Assembly: GCA_910585765.1 (NCBI GenBank)
Contig: CAJUES010000006.1
Location: 28,777-92,776 of the forward strand
Direction of reading: 5' to 3'
DNA from: an uncultured Lachnospiraceae bacterium
GTDB taxonomy: Bacteria; Bacillota; Clostridia; Lachnospirales; Lachnospiraceae
Length of the DNA stretch: 64,000 nucleotides
Shown here in pieces: positions 9,286-18,397 of this stretch (its first letter is position 1; every line of letters starts with the position of its first letter). The notes below the pieces were generated by a model. It did no database searches, was not told where the DNA came from, and saw nothing but the letters and a program-made list of their open reading frames with translations. A program made the translations under genes and the position numbers.

Positions 9286-9590
9286 TCTAGTTGCTGTTCA
9301 CGCCCCAACTAATTCTGACACAATTTTATGTAATGAAGGCGTAAACAGCAACCCATTTTCACACAAAATGCTAAAGTGCAAGCATTTTGGCGCACGCTTT
9401 TCACTATTTTTATTGACGAGTGAACAGTAACGTAATCTATAACTTGTTATTGTTAGTAATTTTACACAGTTTTTATCTTGCAATATTTGACAGATGAACT
9501 ATAATAAATGTTATATATGCGTGCATTCCATACCGGAAATGGAAGCATCAGATCAACAAAACGGGAACTAAAGAAGGGGGATTTTTAACA
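9286..9590. other. Intergenic region with inverted repeats upstream of chemoreceptor
   Basis: No gene is seen. An imperfect inverted repeat pairs 9290-9304 with 9338-9352 (14 of 15 bases), and a third related copy of the arm, GTGAACAGTAAC, lies at 9421-9432. A separate hairpin pairs CAAAATGCT (9364-9372) with AGCATTTTG (9381-9389). One of these may end nitroreductase transcription. A promoter follows at 9478-9505. Confidence 0.5.
9478..9505 (+). promoter_or_regulatory. Likely promoter of the chemoreceptor gene
   Basis: TTGCAA (9478-9483) and a consensus TATAAT (9500-9505) are separated by 16 bases, leaving a leader of about 80 bases. A TTGACA word at 9487-9492 overlaps but lacks a matching -10. 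No clear sigma-D motility promoter was recognised. Confidence 0.5.
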
Positions 9591-11288
9591 ATGAACGAAC
9601 AAGTCAGCATCGAAAAAAAGCTTACCAGATCTTTTTTTAAAGTGGCTTCCATCATGGCAGCCGTCTCAATACTGGGCCTGATCGCTCTCATCATCATATC
9701 AAACAGGTATTCTTACGCACTGAAAAATTACGGGTTCGCACAGGGCGATATCGGAAAGGCGATGTTTGAATTTGCCGACAGCAGATCGTCACTCCGGGCG
9801 GCCATCGGCTATGACAATGCGGACGCCATTTCCACTGTAGTGCAGCAGCACAACGAGAATAAAGTACTTTTCGAAAAATACTTTGCCATCGTCGAAAACA
9901 CGATCGTGTCGGAGGAGGGCAGGAAAACTTACGATGCGATCTGTTCGGAGCTGGACGCATACTGGGCGCTGGATCAGCAGATCATGGATCTCGGGGCAAC
10001 GACGGACAGAGAACTCTGCAAACAGGCGCAGGATATCGCACTCGAGGATCTCGCTCCCGCCTACAACAGTATCTACAGCAAACTGGAATCCCTCCTGAAT
10101 GTCAAGGTGACAGAAGGAAACCAGCTGTCCACCAGACTCTCCGTGGCTGGGTTGATCCTGTCGATCGCCATCGTCGTTGTCATCGCAGCCTCGCTGACGC
10201 TGTCGACCAAGATCGGCAGAACGATCGCGAAGGGGATCGCCGCCCCTCTCGGAAAGCTCGGAAATCGCCTCAAAACCTTCTCGGCCGGCGATCTCACCTC
10301 CCCGTTCCCGCTTGTGGAAACAGGCGACGAAGTGGAGCACATGGAAAAGGATGCCACCGAGATGGCAAACAACTTAAATGTCATTATCCACGACATCAGT
10401 GAAGTGCTCGGCGAGATGGCTGGCGGGAACTATGCCGTGAAGTCCAAGCAGGCGCAAAAATATACCGGGGATTTCCAGAAACTGTATGAATCCATGCGCG
10501 GACTGCGCGATCAGATGGTCGAGACCCTCACATCCATCGGCGAAGTGTCCAGCCAGGTATCATCCGGCTCCGGCGATCTTGCAGACGCGTCACAGACACT
10601 TGCCGAGGGCGCGACCGAACAGACAAACGCAGTGATGGAACTGCACACCACCATCTCCGAGATCACAAGCACCATGGAGATGAGCGCACAGAGCGCGGAC
10701 GAGTCCTACGCGAAAGCGCAGCTCTACGCCGACAAGGCGGACAACAGCCGCGAGGAGATGAATTCCATGATGGCGGCGATGGAGCGCATCAATGCCGCTT
10801 CCAACAGGATCGGAGACATCATCTCCGAGATTGAGTCCATCGCCTCACAGACCAATCTGCTGTCGCTGAATGCATCGATCGAGGCGGCGCGTGCCGGCGA
10901 GTCAGGACGTGGTTTCGCGGTTGTGGCTGACCAGATCAGGGTACTGGCAAACCAGAGTGCCAAGGCAGCCGTCGACACCAGGGAATTGATCGAAGGCTCT
11001 ATCCGGGAAGTTTCCGACGGAAACCGCGCGGCGGAGAACGCCGCGAACGCGATCGGCTTCGTCGTGGACGGCATCAAGCAGATAGCCGACTTCTCCAAGA
11101 ATCTCAAGACGATGGTGCAGGATCAGACCGAGGCGATGCGCCAGGCAGAACGGGGCATCAACCAGATCTCGGAGGTCGTGCAGAGCAACGCCGCAACCGC
11201 ACAGGAGGCATCCGCAACCAGCCAGGAGCTGTCCGCGCAGGCAACGATCCTGAATGGCCTGATCGGACAGTTCTCCCTGCCAAAATAA
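9591..11288 (+). CDS. Methyl-accepting chemotaxis protein, 4-helix-bundle sensor type
   Basis: This 565-residue transmembrane receptor has a first membrane helix at about 18-38, an extracellular helical sensor of about 145 residues (four-helix-bundle type), a second helix at about 185-208, a HAMP segment and a long cytoplasmic signalling coiled coil. The conserved hairpin tip reads QTNLLSLNASIEAARAGE, where CheA and CheW bind. It should steer motility or a related signalling array. The ATG follows AAGAAGGGGG. It stands alone, with its own promoter and a strong terminator downstream. The ligand is unknown. Confidence 0.93.
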   Translation: MNEQVSIEKKLTRSFFKVASIMAAVSILGLIALIIISNRYSYALKNYGFAQGDIGKAMFEFADSRSSLRAAIGYDNADAISTVVQQHNENKVLFEKYFAIVENTIVSEEGRKTYDAICSELDAYWALDQQIMDLGATTDRELCKQAQDIALEDLAPAYNSIYSKLESLLNVKVTEGNQLSTRLSVAGLILSIAIVVVIAASLTLSTKIGRTIAKGIAAPLGKLGNRLKTFSAGDLTSPFPLVETGDEVEHMEKDATEMANNLNVIIHDISEVLGEMAGGNYAVKSKQAQKYTGDFQKLYESMRGLRDQMVETLTSIGEVSSQVSSGSGDLADASQTLAEGATEQTNAVMELHTTISEITSTMEMSAQSADESYAKAQLYADKADNSREEMNSMMAAMERINAASNRIGDIISEIESIASQTNLLSLNASIEAARAGESGRGFAVVADQIRVLANQSAKAAVDTRELIEGSIREVSDGNRAAENAANAIGFVVDGIKQIADFSKNLKTMVQDQTEAMRQAERGINQISEVVQSNAATAQEASATSQELSAQATILNGLIGQFSLPK

Positions 11289-11310
11289 GATACATATTCA
11301 ATCAGGTAGG

Positions 11311-11411
11311 GGAATCAAAGTGCCCATGTGCAATCGAGCAGTGTCCACTGCTCGCAGCGCCGGGCACCCGTCAGCTTCTGCTGACATACTTCCTCTGGGT
11401 GCCCGTGTGCA
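11311..11411 (+). other. Structured 3' region with nested inverted repeats
   Basis: Downstream of the chemoreceptor is a perfect palindrome CGAGCAGTG-TC-CACTGCTCG (11335-11354). It is followed by a two-part stem: CGGGCACCC (11361-11369) pairs with GGGTGCCCG (11397-11405) around an inner GTCAGC/GCTGAC hairpin (11370-11385). The words GTGCCCATGTGCA and GTGCCCGTGTGCA flank the whole. It precedes the terminator directly and may be a structured RNA tail or a small repeat element. Confidence 0.45.
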
Positions 11412-11413
11412 TA

Positions 11414-11453
11414 AAAAAACTCCGCTCCCCGGAAACGAGGAGCGGAGTTTTTT
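11414..11453. terminator. Bidirectional Rho-independent terminator
   Basis: Stem AAAAAACTCCGCTCC (11414-11428) pairs with the complementary arm ending in six T at 11453, loop of about ten bases. It lies between the converging chemoreceptor and purL genes and can serve both. Confidence 0.93.
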
Positions 11454-11462
11454 ATGCTGTTT

Positions 11463-14400
11463 TTATCTGAAATACGCTACACCAGCCTCAAAGATCTTCA
11501 TGTCCTGCTCGCCGTAGATGTTCATCGCCACGGCGTCACCGCGCCGCTCCACATGTGCCATCTTGCCGAGACACCTTCCGTCGGGGGAGGTGATCCCCTC
11601 GATCGCCGCATAGGAACCGTTCACATTCCACTCTTCATCCATGGAAAGGCTGCCATCGAAATCCGCGTACTGCGTCGCCACCTGTCCGTTGGCAAAGAGC
11701 CTGTCGATCCACTCCTGCGGTGCCACAAAGCGTCCCTCGCCGTGAGATGCCGGCGTCACATACGTCCGCCCGAGTTCTGCGAGCTGCAGCCACGGAGACT
11801 TGCTCGTGACCACCTTCGTGTACACCATCTTGGAAATATGGCGGTTGATGGTGTTGTAGGTCAGTGTCGGCGAGTCTTCCTTCTGCCCCACGATCTCGCC
11901 GTAAGGCACCAGCCCAAGCTTGATCATCGCCTGGAAACCGTTGCAGATCCCGAGCGCAAGCCCGTCCCTCTCGTTCAGGAGCCTGTTCACCGCCTCCCTG
12001 AGCTTCTCGTTCTGGAACGCCGTCGCGAAGAACTTCGCGCTTCCGTCAGGCTCGTCGCCGGCTGAGAACCCTCCCGGGAACATGATGATCTGCGCCTGTT
12101 CGATCGCTCGCTCAAACGCATCCACAGAATCCCTGATATCCCCGGCAGAGAGATTGCGGAACACGCTTGTCACGACGCTGGCGCCTGCGCGCTCAAATGC
12201 GATCGTCGAGTCATACTCACAGTTCGTGCCCGGAAATACCGGTATGAACACCGTCGGCTTAGCCACCTTATTCTTGCACACATAGATATCCTTCGCCTCA
12301 TAGAGCTTCGTCTCGATCGCGTCAGACCCTTTCACTGCCTTTGTCGGAAATACCTTCTCAAGCTTTGACGTCCACGCTTTCAGAGCCTCGTCCATCGTCA
12401 CGGTCACATCCTGGTACACAAAGCCCTCGTTCTCGCCGAGCACAGCTGCGACAGTCCTGTAAGCCACGCCGCAGGCTGCAAGCACGTCAAGCTTGTCGGC
12501 AGGAACCTCGGCGATGATGCTGCCCATGGCGTTGGCAAAGAGCGCGTCCGCCTCGATCGCACTGTCAAACGCGACGCCCATCTTGTTTCCGAATGCCATC
12601 TTTGCCGCTGCCGCCGCGATGCCCTTCGAGTCAAGCGCATATGCCGCCACAATCACCTTGTCCGCGATCAGTCTCGCGATGCCGCTGTACAGCTCCATGA
12701 CCTTTGCGTAATCAGGCAGATCGTACGCGTCCCTGGGCAGGTCAAATACCACCAGCTTATCCCCGGCGCTCTTTAGCTCCGGTGTGATGATGTCCTGTTT
12801 CTTTGCGACGTCAACTGCAAAGGACACCAGTGTGGGCGGCACGTCGATCTCATTGAAGGTACCCGACATGGAGTCCTTGCCGCCGATCGATGGCAGCCCG
12901 TACCCGATCTGCGCATCGTATGCGCCGAGCAATGCCGCAAACGGCTGGCTCCAGCGGGAAGGCTCCTCCGTCATGCGCCTGAAATACTCCTGGAATGTAA
13001 ACCGTATCTTCGTGTAGTCGCCGCCTGCCGCCACGATCTTAGCCATGGACTCCGTCACCGCGTACACCGCCCCGTGATACGGGCTCCAGCTCGACAGATA
13101 CGGGTCAAAACCGTACGCCATCATCGTCACGACATCGGTCTTCCCTTTCAGCACGGGAAGTTTTGCGACCATCGACTGCGTTTCTGTGAGCTGGTACTTG
13201 CCGCCGTACGGCATAAACACACTGCCCGCGCCGATCGATGCGTCAAACATCTCCACAAGCCCTTTCTGCGAACAGACATTGAGGTCGTTGAGCGTGGCGA
13301 GCAACGCCTCCTTCACATCGCCGGCTTTCAGCGCCGCCTCGACCTTTGGAACAGCTGTCTTATGGAAGTAATTGTCCTCCTGCACAGGAGCGTCCACGAA
13401 TACCCCCGTCTCCTGGTGCGCCCCGTTCGTGTCCAGGAAGGCTCTCGCGATATCGACCACCTTCTCACCGCGCCACTTCAGCACCAGCCTCGGCTCCTCT
13501 GTGACAACGGCAACCTTCACCGCCTCAAGATTCTCCTGCGCGGCGTAGGCAAGGAACTGATCCGCATCCTTTGGATCCACAACCACCGCCATCCTCTCCT
13601 GCGACTCCGAGATCGCAAGCTCTGTCCCGTCAAGACCTGCGTATTTTTTCGGCACCTTGTCCATATCCACGACCAGCCCGTCCGCCAGCTCACCGATCGC
13701 CACAGACACGCCGCCCGCACCAAAGTCGTTGCACTTCTTGATGATCCTGCTGACCTCCGCCCTGCGGAACAGTCTCTGCAGCTTGCGCTCTGTCGGCGCA
13801 TTGCCCTTCTGGACCTCCGCCCCGCACGTGGAGAGCGACGCCGTCGTGTGTACCTTGGAGGAACCTGTCGCGCCGCCGCAGCCGTCGCGCCCTGTCCGCC
13901 CGCCGAGCAGGATGATGATGTCCCCTGGATCGGAGCTCTCGCGGATCACGCCCGCCCTCGGCGCTGCCGCCATGACCGCACCGATCTCCATTCTCTTTGC
14001 CACATAGTTCGGATGGTACACTTCCTTCACCAGTCCTGTCGCGAGACCGATCTGGTTTCCGTAGGAAGAGTAGCCGCTCGCAGCACCGCGCACCAGCTTC
14101 TTCTGGGAGAGCTTGCCGCGCATCGTGTTCTCCACGGGCACGGTCGGATCTGCCGCGCCCGTGACGCGCATCGCCTGATACACGTATGTGCGCCCGGAGA
14201 GCGGATCACGGATCGCACCGCCAAGACAGGTTGCCGCGCCGCCAAACGGTTCGATCTCTGTCGGGTGATTGTGCGTCTCGTTCTTGAAGTTGACGAGCCA
14301 CTCCTCCGTGACGACACCCTTTCCGTCCTCCTTGTCGATCTCCACAGGTACGACGATCGAGCAGGCATTGATCTCGTCCGACTGCTCCATATCTTCCAGT

Positions 14401-15278
14401 CTGCCATCCTTTTTCAGCTTTCTCATCGCCATGAGCGCCAGATCCATCAGGCAGACATACTTGTCCTTTCTGCCGGCAAAGATCTCCTCGCGCACGGCAA
14501 GATACTTTTTGTAGGTCGTCTTGATCGGCTCCGCGTAGTACCCCTCCTCAAATGCAATATCGCTCAGCTCCGTGGAGAATGTGGTGTGACGGCAGTGGTC
14601 AGACCAATAGGTGTCGAGCACTCTGATCTCCGTCACCGTCGGATCCCTGTGCTCCTCATCCCTAAAATACCGCTGGATGTGCTGAAAATCCTTGAACGTC
14701 ATGGCAAGACCCAGCGAATCGTAGAGCTCTCTCAGATCGTCCTCCGCCATATCCGCAAAGCCGTCAAAGCTCCCCACATCCGCCGGCTCCCCGAACGTCT
14801 GCACCAGCGTCTCCGGCTTCTCCAGTCCTGTCTCCCTTGAATCCACGGGATTGATACAATAACGCTTGATCTTGTCAAACTCGCTGTCAGAGATACTGCC
14901 GATCAGCAGATACGTGACTGCTGTCTTGATGACCGGCTGCTCGTCCTCCTTCAGGAACTGCACGCACTGCACTGCGGAATCCGCCCTCTGGTCAAACTGC
15001 CCTGGCAGGTACTCCACGGAAAAACAGCGGGATTCCGCCGGCATCTCGATCGTCTCCATATACAGGTCATCGACCGGGGGCTCCGAGAACACACATGTGC
15101 ACGCCTTTTCAAACACTGCGTCCGACAAGTTCTCCACATCATAGCGGATAAAGATCCTGACCTTCTTTAACCCTGCGATGCCCAGATACCCTCTCAGCTC
15201 ATCCTCAAGCTCCCTTGCCTTTACGGCAAATGCCTCCTTCTTCTCCACATAGATCCGTTTTACATTTTCCATTTTCAT
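11463..15278 (-). CDS. purL: Phosphoribosylformylglycinamidine synthase, single-chain
   Basis: This 1271-residue enzyme makes FGAM from FGAR, glutamine and ATP in purine synthesis. It combines the N-terminal PurS-like part, the duplicated PurL synthase core (FKNETHNHPTEIEPFGGAATC is the hallmark segment) and a C-terminal class I glutaminase (PurQ). In the glutaminase, PGGFSAGDEPDG precedes the nucleophile in GICNGFQAM, and ASHGEGRF carries the catalytic His and Glu. The length matches the clostridial single-chain type. An ATG at 15278 lies close to a GGAGG; the third codon, also ATG (15272), has better spacing. It is last in a co-directional run with a PurF-like gene, a chemoreceptor and a binding protein. 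Confidence 0.97.
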   Translation of the reverse strand: MKMENVKRIYVEKKEAFAVKARELEDELRGYLGIAGLKKVRIFIRYDVENLSDAVFEKACTCVFSEPPVDDLYMETIEMPAESRCFSVEYLPGQFDQRADSAVQCVQFLKEDEQPVIKTAVTYLLIGSISDSEFDKIKRYCINPVDSRETGLEKPETLVQTFGEPADVGSFDGFADMAEDDLRELYDSLGLAMTFKDFQHIQRYFRDEEHRDPTVTEIRVLDTYWSDHCRHTTFSTELSDIAFEEGYYAEPIKTTYKKYLAVREEIFAGRKDKYVCLMDLALMAMRKLKKDGRLEDMEQSDEINACSIVVPVEIDKEDGKGVVTEEWLVNFKNETHNHPTEIEPFGGAATCLGGAIRDPLSGRTYVYQAMRVTGAADPTVPVENTMRGKLSQKKLVRGAASGYSSYGNQIGLATGLVKEVYHPNYVAKRMEIGAVMAAAPRAGVIRESSDPGDIIILLGGRTGRDGCGGATGSSKVHTTASLSTCGAEVQKGNAPTERKLQRLFRRAEVSRIIKKCNDFGAGGVSVAIGELADGLVVDMDKVPKKYAGLDGTELAISESQERMAVVVDPKDADQFLAYAAQENLEAVKVAVVTEEPRLVLKWRGEKVVDIARAFLDTNGAHQETGVFVDAPVQEDNYFHKTAVPKVEAALKAGDVKEALLATLNDLNVCSQKGLVEMFDASIGAGSVFMPYGGKYQLTETQSMVAKLPVLKGKTDVVTMMAYGFDPYLSSWSPYHGAVYAVTESMAKIVAAGGDYTKIRFTFQEYFRRMTEEPSRWSQPFAALLGAYDAQIGYGLPSIGGKDSMSGTFNEIDVPPTLVSFAVDVAKKQDIITPELKSAGDKLVVFDLPRDAYDLPDYAKVMELYSGIARLIADKVIVAAYALDSKGIAAAAAKMAFGNKMGVAFDSAIEADALFANAMGSIIAEVPADKLDVLAACGVAYRTVAAVLGENEGFVYQDVTVTMDEALKAWTSKLEKVFPTKAVKGSDAIETKLYEAKDIYVCKNKVAKPTVFIPVFPGTNCEYDSTIAFERAGASVVTSVFRNLSAGDIRDSVDAFERAIEQAQIIMFPGGFSAGDEPDGSAKFFATAFQNEKLREAVNRLLNERDGLALGICNGFQAMIKLGLVPYGEIVGQKEDSPTLTYNTINRHISKMVYTKVVTSKSPWLQLAELGRTYVTPASHGEGRFVAPQEWIDRLFANGQVATQYADFDGSLSMDEEWNVNGSYAAIEGITSPDGRCLGKMAHVERRGDAVAMNIYGEQDMKIFEAGVAYFR

Positions 15279-15301
15279 TCATCCTCCATTTTATATGCCA
15301 T

Positions 15302-15358
15302 AGGAACTGTCCAAGAAACTGTCCAGAAATTACCTGTGACAAGAACACAACAGTTCCT
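15302..15358. repeat. AGGAACTGT inverted repeat between purL and binding protein
   Basis: AGGAACTGT (15302-15310) and ACAGTTCCT (15350-15358) form a 9 bp perfect inverted repeat, the right arm reaching the stop codon of the binding-protein gene. An internal GAAACTGTCC repeats the arm. The same decamer TAGGAACTGT occurs at 23911, and a longer related palindrome at 56143-56199. No T-tract is present. Confidence 0.5.
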
Positions 15359-16350
15359 TACTTGCTGTATCGGGAGACATTGCTGCTGTCCACACGCTCA
15401 AAATCCACCCAGACATACTTTCCGTCCTCTGTACTTCCCTCGATATCCTTCACGCTGCCGCTCTCTACGAGCTGGATCGCCGCATCGACCGCCGCGTGTC
15501 CCTGACCGCTTCCGGACTGGTACACGGTAAATGCCATGTCTCCATCGCGGATCGCCGCACAGACGTCAGCCGTGGCGTCAACCCCCAGGATTGAAAGCGT
15601 GCTGCAGTCGACACCTTTGTTCTTACACGCTTCCATGACGCCGAGCGCCATCGCGTCATTGTTGCAGATCACACAGTCCGCCTGGACTCCTGTGCTCAGA
15701 AACAGTTCAAATAATTTCTGCGCCTGCCCCGTGTCCCATCCCGCGCTGTCCTCAAACACGTAGTTGATCTGCCTGCCGCTCGCTTCCAGCGTCCTCTTCA
15801 CCCCGAACGTCCTTCCCTCCGTGGCGGAGTGGCTCGCCGGCCCCTTTACCAGCACCACGTTGATCTCCTGTCTGCCGGACATTTTCTCCAGCACATACTC
15901 TGCCTGAAACGCTCCCGCGACCTGCTCGCTCGAGCCGACATAGATATATTTTCCCGCCTGCAGATGTTTCTCGTCCGGGCAGCTGTTGACAAACACGATC
16001 GGGATGTCCCCCGCGCTCATCCGCAGCTGGGTTGCCGTGTCCACCGAGACAGGACTGCAGATGATCACATCATAGCCCCCCGCCGCCGCTGCCTTTATCT
16101 GCTCGACCTGCTTCTCGATCGAACCTTTGGCATCCTCCATGGCAAACCGCGCACCTGCCTGCGCTGCCTGCTCTGCGGCACTGTCCACAAGTGTCTGGCG
16201 GAATGTATCCATCTCGTTCAAGGAAAAGAAGATCTTCACCCCGCCTTTCCCTCCGGCCGTCTTCTGCCCGCACCCCGACAACACGGCTGCCAGCATGGCT
16301 GCCGCAAACCACACAGGTATATGTTTTATCAAACGGTTCTCTCTCCTCAT
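15358..16350 (-). CDS. Sugar-type periplasmic-binding lipoprotein (type I PBP)
   Basis: This 330-residue protein has a lipoprotein signal peptide ending in the lipobox LSGC (Cys at about 27). The rest is a two-lobed ribose/galactose-type binding protein: VKIFFSLNEMDTFRQTLVDS at the N-terminal lobe, IICSPVSVDTATQL, CNNDAMALGVMEA and ILGVDATADV. Such proteins usually feed an ABC importer, but no permease or ATPase gene is nearby. Its start codon overlaps the stop of the upstream chemoreceptor gene by four bases, so the two are translationally coupled. The most economical reading is a ligand-delivery protein for that receptor (inference). Ligand unknown. Confidence 0.88.
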   Translation of the reverse strand: MRRENRLIKHIPVWFAAAMLAAVLSGCGQKTAGGKGGVKIFFSLNEMDTFRQTLVDSAAEQAAQAGARFAMEDAKGSIEKQVEQIKAAAAGGYDVIICSPVSVDTATQLRMSAGDIPIVFVNSCPDEKHLQAGKYIYVGSSEQVAGAFQAEYVLEKMSGRQEINVVLVKGPASHSATEGRTFGVKRTLEASGRQINYVFEDSAGWDTGQAQKLFELFLSTGVQADCVICNNDAMALGVMEACKNKGVDCSTLSILGVDATADVCAAIRDGDMAFTVYQSGSGQGHAAVDAAIQLVESGSVKDIEGSTEDGKYVWVDFERVDSSNVSRYSK

Positions 16351-18365
16351 TGCAGACCTGCCTCCTCTCCGATCCTGAATCTGGCAACCTGTTCGTACAG
16401 CTCCTGGGCAGATGCCGTCAGCTCCTTTGCCCCGCCGGAGACACGCTCGCTGCTGTTCGTGATATTGTCCACCTGGCGCACCATCGTCTCAGAGGTTGCC
16501 AGGATCTCCTCCGAACTCGCGGCCTGCTCCTGTGAGATCGCAGCCACATTCGTCGCCACCTCGTCAACCTTCTCCACTTTTTTGATCATCTCGTGCACCA
16601 GGATGCTCACCTGATCGATATTGCCGAATATTGCATCAAATGTCTGCAGGGTGTCACCCACCAGGCGGTTGCTGTGGCTGATGTTATCCACGCTTTCTTT
16701 GGTCTGCTTCACCGTGTCGCCCACCAGGGCGTTGATCTGACTGATCAGCCCTTCAATATTGTGCACGGCATTGGCGCTTGTGCCCGCAAGCTGTCCGATC
16801 TCTGTCGCCACCACCGCAAAGCCTCTGCCCGCGTCCCCTGCGCGCGCTGCCTCGATCGATGCGTTGAGTGAGAGGAGCGATGTCTGATCCGCGATATTTC
16901 CTATGATCTCCGTGATGTTCGTTATCTCCCTGGAGGCCTTGCCAACCTCGTCGATCGACTGCTGCAGCTTCTGCACGGACACGTTGATCATCTCCATCGC
17001 ACTGTTGACGCGCTGCAGATCCTCCTGCCCGCTCCGCGATACGGCGACAGTCTCCTGCATCTTGCCGTTCACGTTCTCCCCGTCATCCTTTGTGTCTGAC
17101 ACTACCATCGCGAGCGTTGTCGCATGCTCCGCTATCTCGCCAACCGACACAGACAGCTGCTCCACCGTGGTATTGAGCTCTCTCATGGACTGCCCCTGCA
17201 GCCTGGACGCATCATACATATCCCTGGAGATCTTGTCGCTGTCGCCTGCCTGCGTGCCCAGCTTGTCGGAGACCGTATGTATCGAGGCGATCATCTGCCG
17301 CATGGTCCGTATAAACTGCTGCACATGTCCGCTCATGACACCGATCTCGTCATTGCTGCCCGCCTCGATCTCCACTGTGAAGTCCCCGTTCGTCATTGCC
17401 GTGATCACCCTGATCAGTTCCTTGACCGGGCGGATCACCATGTGGACCACGCGCTCCACCAGCACGGCCAGCAGGATGACAGACAGCAGCCCGATCCCCA
17501 GCATCATGTTCCGCACGCTGTCGATATCCGCATAGATGACCCTGGTGGGTATGTACGACACCAGAACCCAGTCCGTCCCCTGTATCTGCGAGAGTGCCGC
17601 CATGTTGCTGTCGATCTCGACCATCTCGAAATCGTACTGCGATACCTTCTGCCAGATATCCCGCATAAAGGCGTCCTTTGACTCGCCAAGCTTTGTGGAG
17701 ATCAGGCTGCTCTCGTGATGTGCCAGGATCGTTCCGTCGGAACTGCTCACCAGAAACGCCCTCGCCTGATCCATCTCGATATAGCTGTTCACGATGATGC
17801 TGATGCGCTCAAGCGTGAGATCCGCCGAGATCACCTTGATCGTGCCGGACTGGTCATCCAATATGCCTGATGCGCTGATGACCTCCTCACCCCCGGCATT
17901 CGTGTACGCTTTGGTAAGCCCCATGTTCCACCGGGTCAGACCTTCTTTGTACCACACCGCCTGCGTCGGATCCGTCTCCGTGCGCTCCGATGCGGACGCC
18001 TTCATCAGACTGCCGTTCTCGTCTGCGATGTAGAGCCCCTCCGGGTAATTGTCATTGAACCCGTAGTAACTGTCCAGGATCGCCTGGAGCTGCTGCCCGC
18101 CGGGGCTGGTCTGTTCGATCGTCTGTTTCACCGCGCAAAACGCTGACAGGTTCTCGTCCAGCCACGCCTCGATCTGGTTGGCCTGGTTCTCGATCGATGA
18201 CCCCAGCAGATTTTCCGAGTACTCCTTAATGATATTTTTTGATATGTAGTACAAGATCCCCACCAGCAGTATCATAATGACGATGACCACCGGCAGTATG
18301 ATACCGAGCAGTTTCACCTTTATCGATACGATCTTCTTTTGATTTTCACTTTTTTCTCCTGCCAT
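16347..18365 (-). CDS. Methyl-accepting chemotaxis protein with Cache sensor
   Basis: This 672-residue receptor begins MAGEKSENQKKIVSIKVKL, has a first membrane helix at about 20-40, a large extracellular double-Cache-like domain (about 45-280), a second helix, HAMP, and the signalling domain with the tip QTSLLSLNASIEAARAGD. The start at 18365 follows AAAGGCGG and lies 32 bases after the stop of the PurF-like gene; the frame remains open upstream to 18416 but without support. It overlaps the binding-protein gene by four bases. The setting between two purine-type genes is unusual and may hint that the receptor senses a purine-related compound or sugar. Confidence 0.92.
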   Translation of the reverse strand: MAGEKSENQKKIVSIKVKLLGIILPVVIVIMILLVGILYYISKNIIKEYSENLLGSSIENQANQIEAWLDENLSAFCAVKQTIEQTSPGGQQLQAILDSYYGFNDNYPEGLYIADENGSLMKASASERTETDPTQAVWYKEGLTRWNMGLTKAYTNAGGEEVISASGILDDQSGTIKVISADLTLERISIIVNSYIEMDQARAFLVSSSDGTILAHHESSLISTKLGESKDAFMRDIWQKVSQYDFEMVEIDSNMAALSQIQGTDWVLVSYIPTRVIYADIDSVRNMMLGIGLLSVILLAVLVERVVHMVIRPVKELIRVITAMTNGDFTVEIEAGSNDEIGVMSGHVQQFIRTMRQMIASIHTVSDKLGTQAGDSDKISRDMYDASRLQGQSMRELNTTVEQLSVSVGEIAEHATTLAMVVSDTKDDGENVNGKMQETVAVSRSGQEDLQRVNSAMEMINVSVQKLQQSIDEVGKASREITNITEIIGNIADQTSLLSLNASIEAARAGDAGRGFAVVATEIGQLAGTSANAVHNIEGLISQINALVGDTVKQTKESVDNISHSNRLVGDTLQTFDAIFGNIDQVSILVHEMIKKVEKVDEVATNVAAISQEQAASSEEILATSETMVRQVDNITNSSERVSGGAKELTASAQELYEQVARFRIGEEAGLQ

Positions 18366-18397
18366 CTTCTGCCGCCTTTCCGCAAAACAGCTGTTAT

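Noticed and set aside
13074..14840. 588-codon open frame on the plus strand
   Set aside because: It is antisense to purL, rich in Arg and His, has no recognisable domain and reflects the GC-rich codon pattern of the real gene. The same holds for long antisense frames at 1010-2209 and 41076-42290.
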